Origin: an uncultured Massilia sp. | Lineage (GTDB): Bacteria > Pseudomonadota > Gammaproteobacteria > Burkholderiales > Burkholderiaceae | Reading direction: 5' to 3' | DNA: 14,236 nt | Assembly (NCBI GenBank): GCA_946886065.1 | Contig: CAMPHU010000114.1 | Span: forward strand, 1 to 14,236 | Shown here: piece by piece, positions 13,593-14,236 of the stretch | Position numbering within the stretch: position 1 is the stretch's first letter | Layout of the letters: each line of letters opens with the position of its first letter | Program-made: the position numbers and the translations under genes | Notes under the pieces: model-generated | Told to the model about the DNA's origin: nothing | Databases searched by the model: none | Seen by the model: the letters and a program-made list of their open reading frames with translations, nothing else

Positions 13593-14236
13593 ATGAAAAT
13601 GAATAAGCTTCTGAAAGCCCTGCTGGGTGCATCCGCCGCCGCCGCCATGCTTGGCGCCACTGCTGTCCATGCGCAATCGACCGCCACCACCGGCCAGACC
13701 ACGGCCACCGGGTCCCAGACCACGACCCAGAGCGGCAGCATGAACGACCAGAGCAGCGGCAGCTCGTCCGCGAGCGCGACCGGCAGCTCCCAGCACCAGG
13801 ACAAGAAAGACAAGAAGGACAAGAAGCACAGGAAGAGCGGGGCCCACAGCGGCCACCATGACACCAGCGGTTCGTCCATGTCGGGCGCCACCACCAGCGG
13901 TTCCAACACCAGCAACAGCCAGATGATGGAAAGCGGCACCACCAGCGGCGCCAGCGACATGAGCAACACGAGCGGAGCCACCGGCACCAGCGGCTCGAGC
14001 GGCGCCAGCGGCATGAGCGGCAGCAGCTCGGGCGTCGAGGCGGGCCGCACCGCCACCGGCAATAGCAGCGAGCCGGAAACCCGTTCCAGCGGTTCGATGG
14101 GCACCAGCGGTTCCAGCGGCTCGACCGGCACGACCAGCGGCTCGAGCGGTTCGATGGGCACCAGCGGCTCCAGCAGCGGTTCGATGGGGACCGGCACCGG
14201 CGGCACCAGCGGTACCTCGGGCACCAGCGGTACCTC
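13593..14236 (+). CDS. Exported Ser/Gly/Thr-rich low-complexity repeat protein, 3' part missing
   Basis: The first 214 codons are visible with no stop before the right edge. AGGAG (13582-13586) stands 6 nt before the ATG. A Sec signal peptide is clear: M-K-M-N-K-L-L-K, hydrophobic core, then A-V-H-A with likely cleavage after Ala27. The mature part is almost wholly Ser, Gly and Thr with some Ala, Gln and Met. There is one charged block at about 68-81 (H-Q-D-K-K-D-K-K-D-K-K-H-R-K) followed by a His patch (S-G-H-H). G-S-M-G-T recurs at about 167-171, 186-190 and 196-200, and the last 35 bp are an 18-bp tandem repeat coding G-T-S-G-T-S that continues past the window. No known domain is seen; the chain should be disordered. 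A matrix, surface or stress-related role is possible, but nothing shows it. The antisense frame is also open but lacks a leader and ribosome site. Confidence 0.8.
   Translation, partial: MKMNKLLKALLGASAAAAMLGATAVHAQSTATTGQTTATGSQTTTQSGSMNDQSSGSSSASATGSSQHQDKKDKKDKKHRKSGAHSGHHDTSGSSMSGATTSGSNTSNSQMMESGTTSGASDMSNTSGATGTSGSSGASGMSGSSSGVEAGRTATGNSSEPETRSSGSMGTSGSSGSTGTTSGSSGSMGTSGSSSGSMGTGTGGTSGTSGTSGT
14202..14236 (+). repeat. 18-bp tandem repeat inside the Ser/Gly/Thr-rich gene
   Basis: The unit GGCACCAGCGGTACCTCG occupies 14202-14219 and repeats identically from 14220 to the window edge (17 of 18 bases visible). It is in frame and adds six residues per unit, so copy-number change would alter protein length without a frameshift. 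Confidence 0.85.

Noticed and set aside
13580..14224. Minus-strand frame coding a Pro/Leu/Val/Glu repeat protein
   Set aside because: It is the mirror of the Ser/Gly/Thr repeats; only the plus strand has a ribosome site and signal peptide.
1..14236. Defence, toxin-antitoxin, CRISPR, mobile element or biosynthetic cluster
   Set aside because: No integrase, transposase, repeat-spacer array, nuclease/helicase pair or assembly-line gene is present; every complete gene but one falls in a recognised or at least recognisable class, so a hidden system is not supported.

Overview
The window reads as a typical stretch of chromosome from a GC-rich Gram-negative bacterium. The best guess is a betaproteobacterium of the Oxalobacteraceae (Massilia/Telluria type), inferred from very high GC, strong GGC/CTG/GCC codon preference, many Sec, Tat and lipoprotein leaders, and the mix of families. 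No tRNA, rRNA, CRISPR, insertion sequence or phage gene is visible. Thirteen genes are supported; the first and last run off the window edges.

Left block (1-5059, all on the minus strand, transcribed leftwards). In transcription order: a Tat-exported DUF882/YcbK (MepK-like) murein endopeptidase, an unrecognised exported protein of 279 residues, a 99-residue lipoprotein with a faint SmpA/BamE-like look, a secreted M20 metallopeptidase, a lipoprotein PQQ-dependent sugar dehydrogenase, and the start of a hotdog-fold thioesterase. The first three are tightly packed (5-bp gap, then an ATGA overlap) and should be one transcription unit; the M20 gene follows after 60 bp. A 188-bp gap separates the M20 gene from the last two genes, which lie 15 bp apart.

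Middle block (5197-9304, plus strand). A second, Sec-exported PQQ-dependent aldose dehydrogenase ends in a textbook intrinsic terminator. A periplasmic M16 zinc protease follows, made of one active and one degenerate half, with its own sigma70-type promoter.

Right block (9317-14236). A lipoprotein serine hydrolase of the class C beta-lactamase fold (minus) diverges from a YecD-like isochorismatase-family gene (plus). That gene converges on a luciferase-like flavin monooxygenase (minus), which diverges from a second beta-lactamase-fold lipoprotein (plus) with a very good sigma70 promoter. The window closes inside an exported, extremely Ser/Gly/Thr-rich low-complexity protein containing internal repeats.

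Most products are predicted to act in or beyond the inner membrane: peptidoglycan or peptide hydrolases, quinoprotein dehydrogenases and lipoproteins. No single pathway ties the genes together. The less ordinary points are the MepK-like/unknown/lipoprotein operon, the repetitive secreted protein with a structured leader, active-site substitutions in two hydrolase-family proteins, and several palindromes in intergenic positions. I found no convincing exotic system such as a defence, CRISPR, toxin-antitoxin or biosynthetic cluster.
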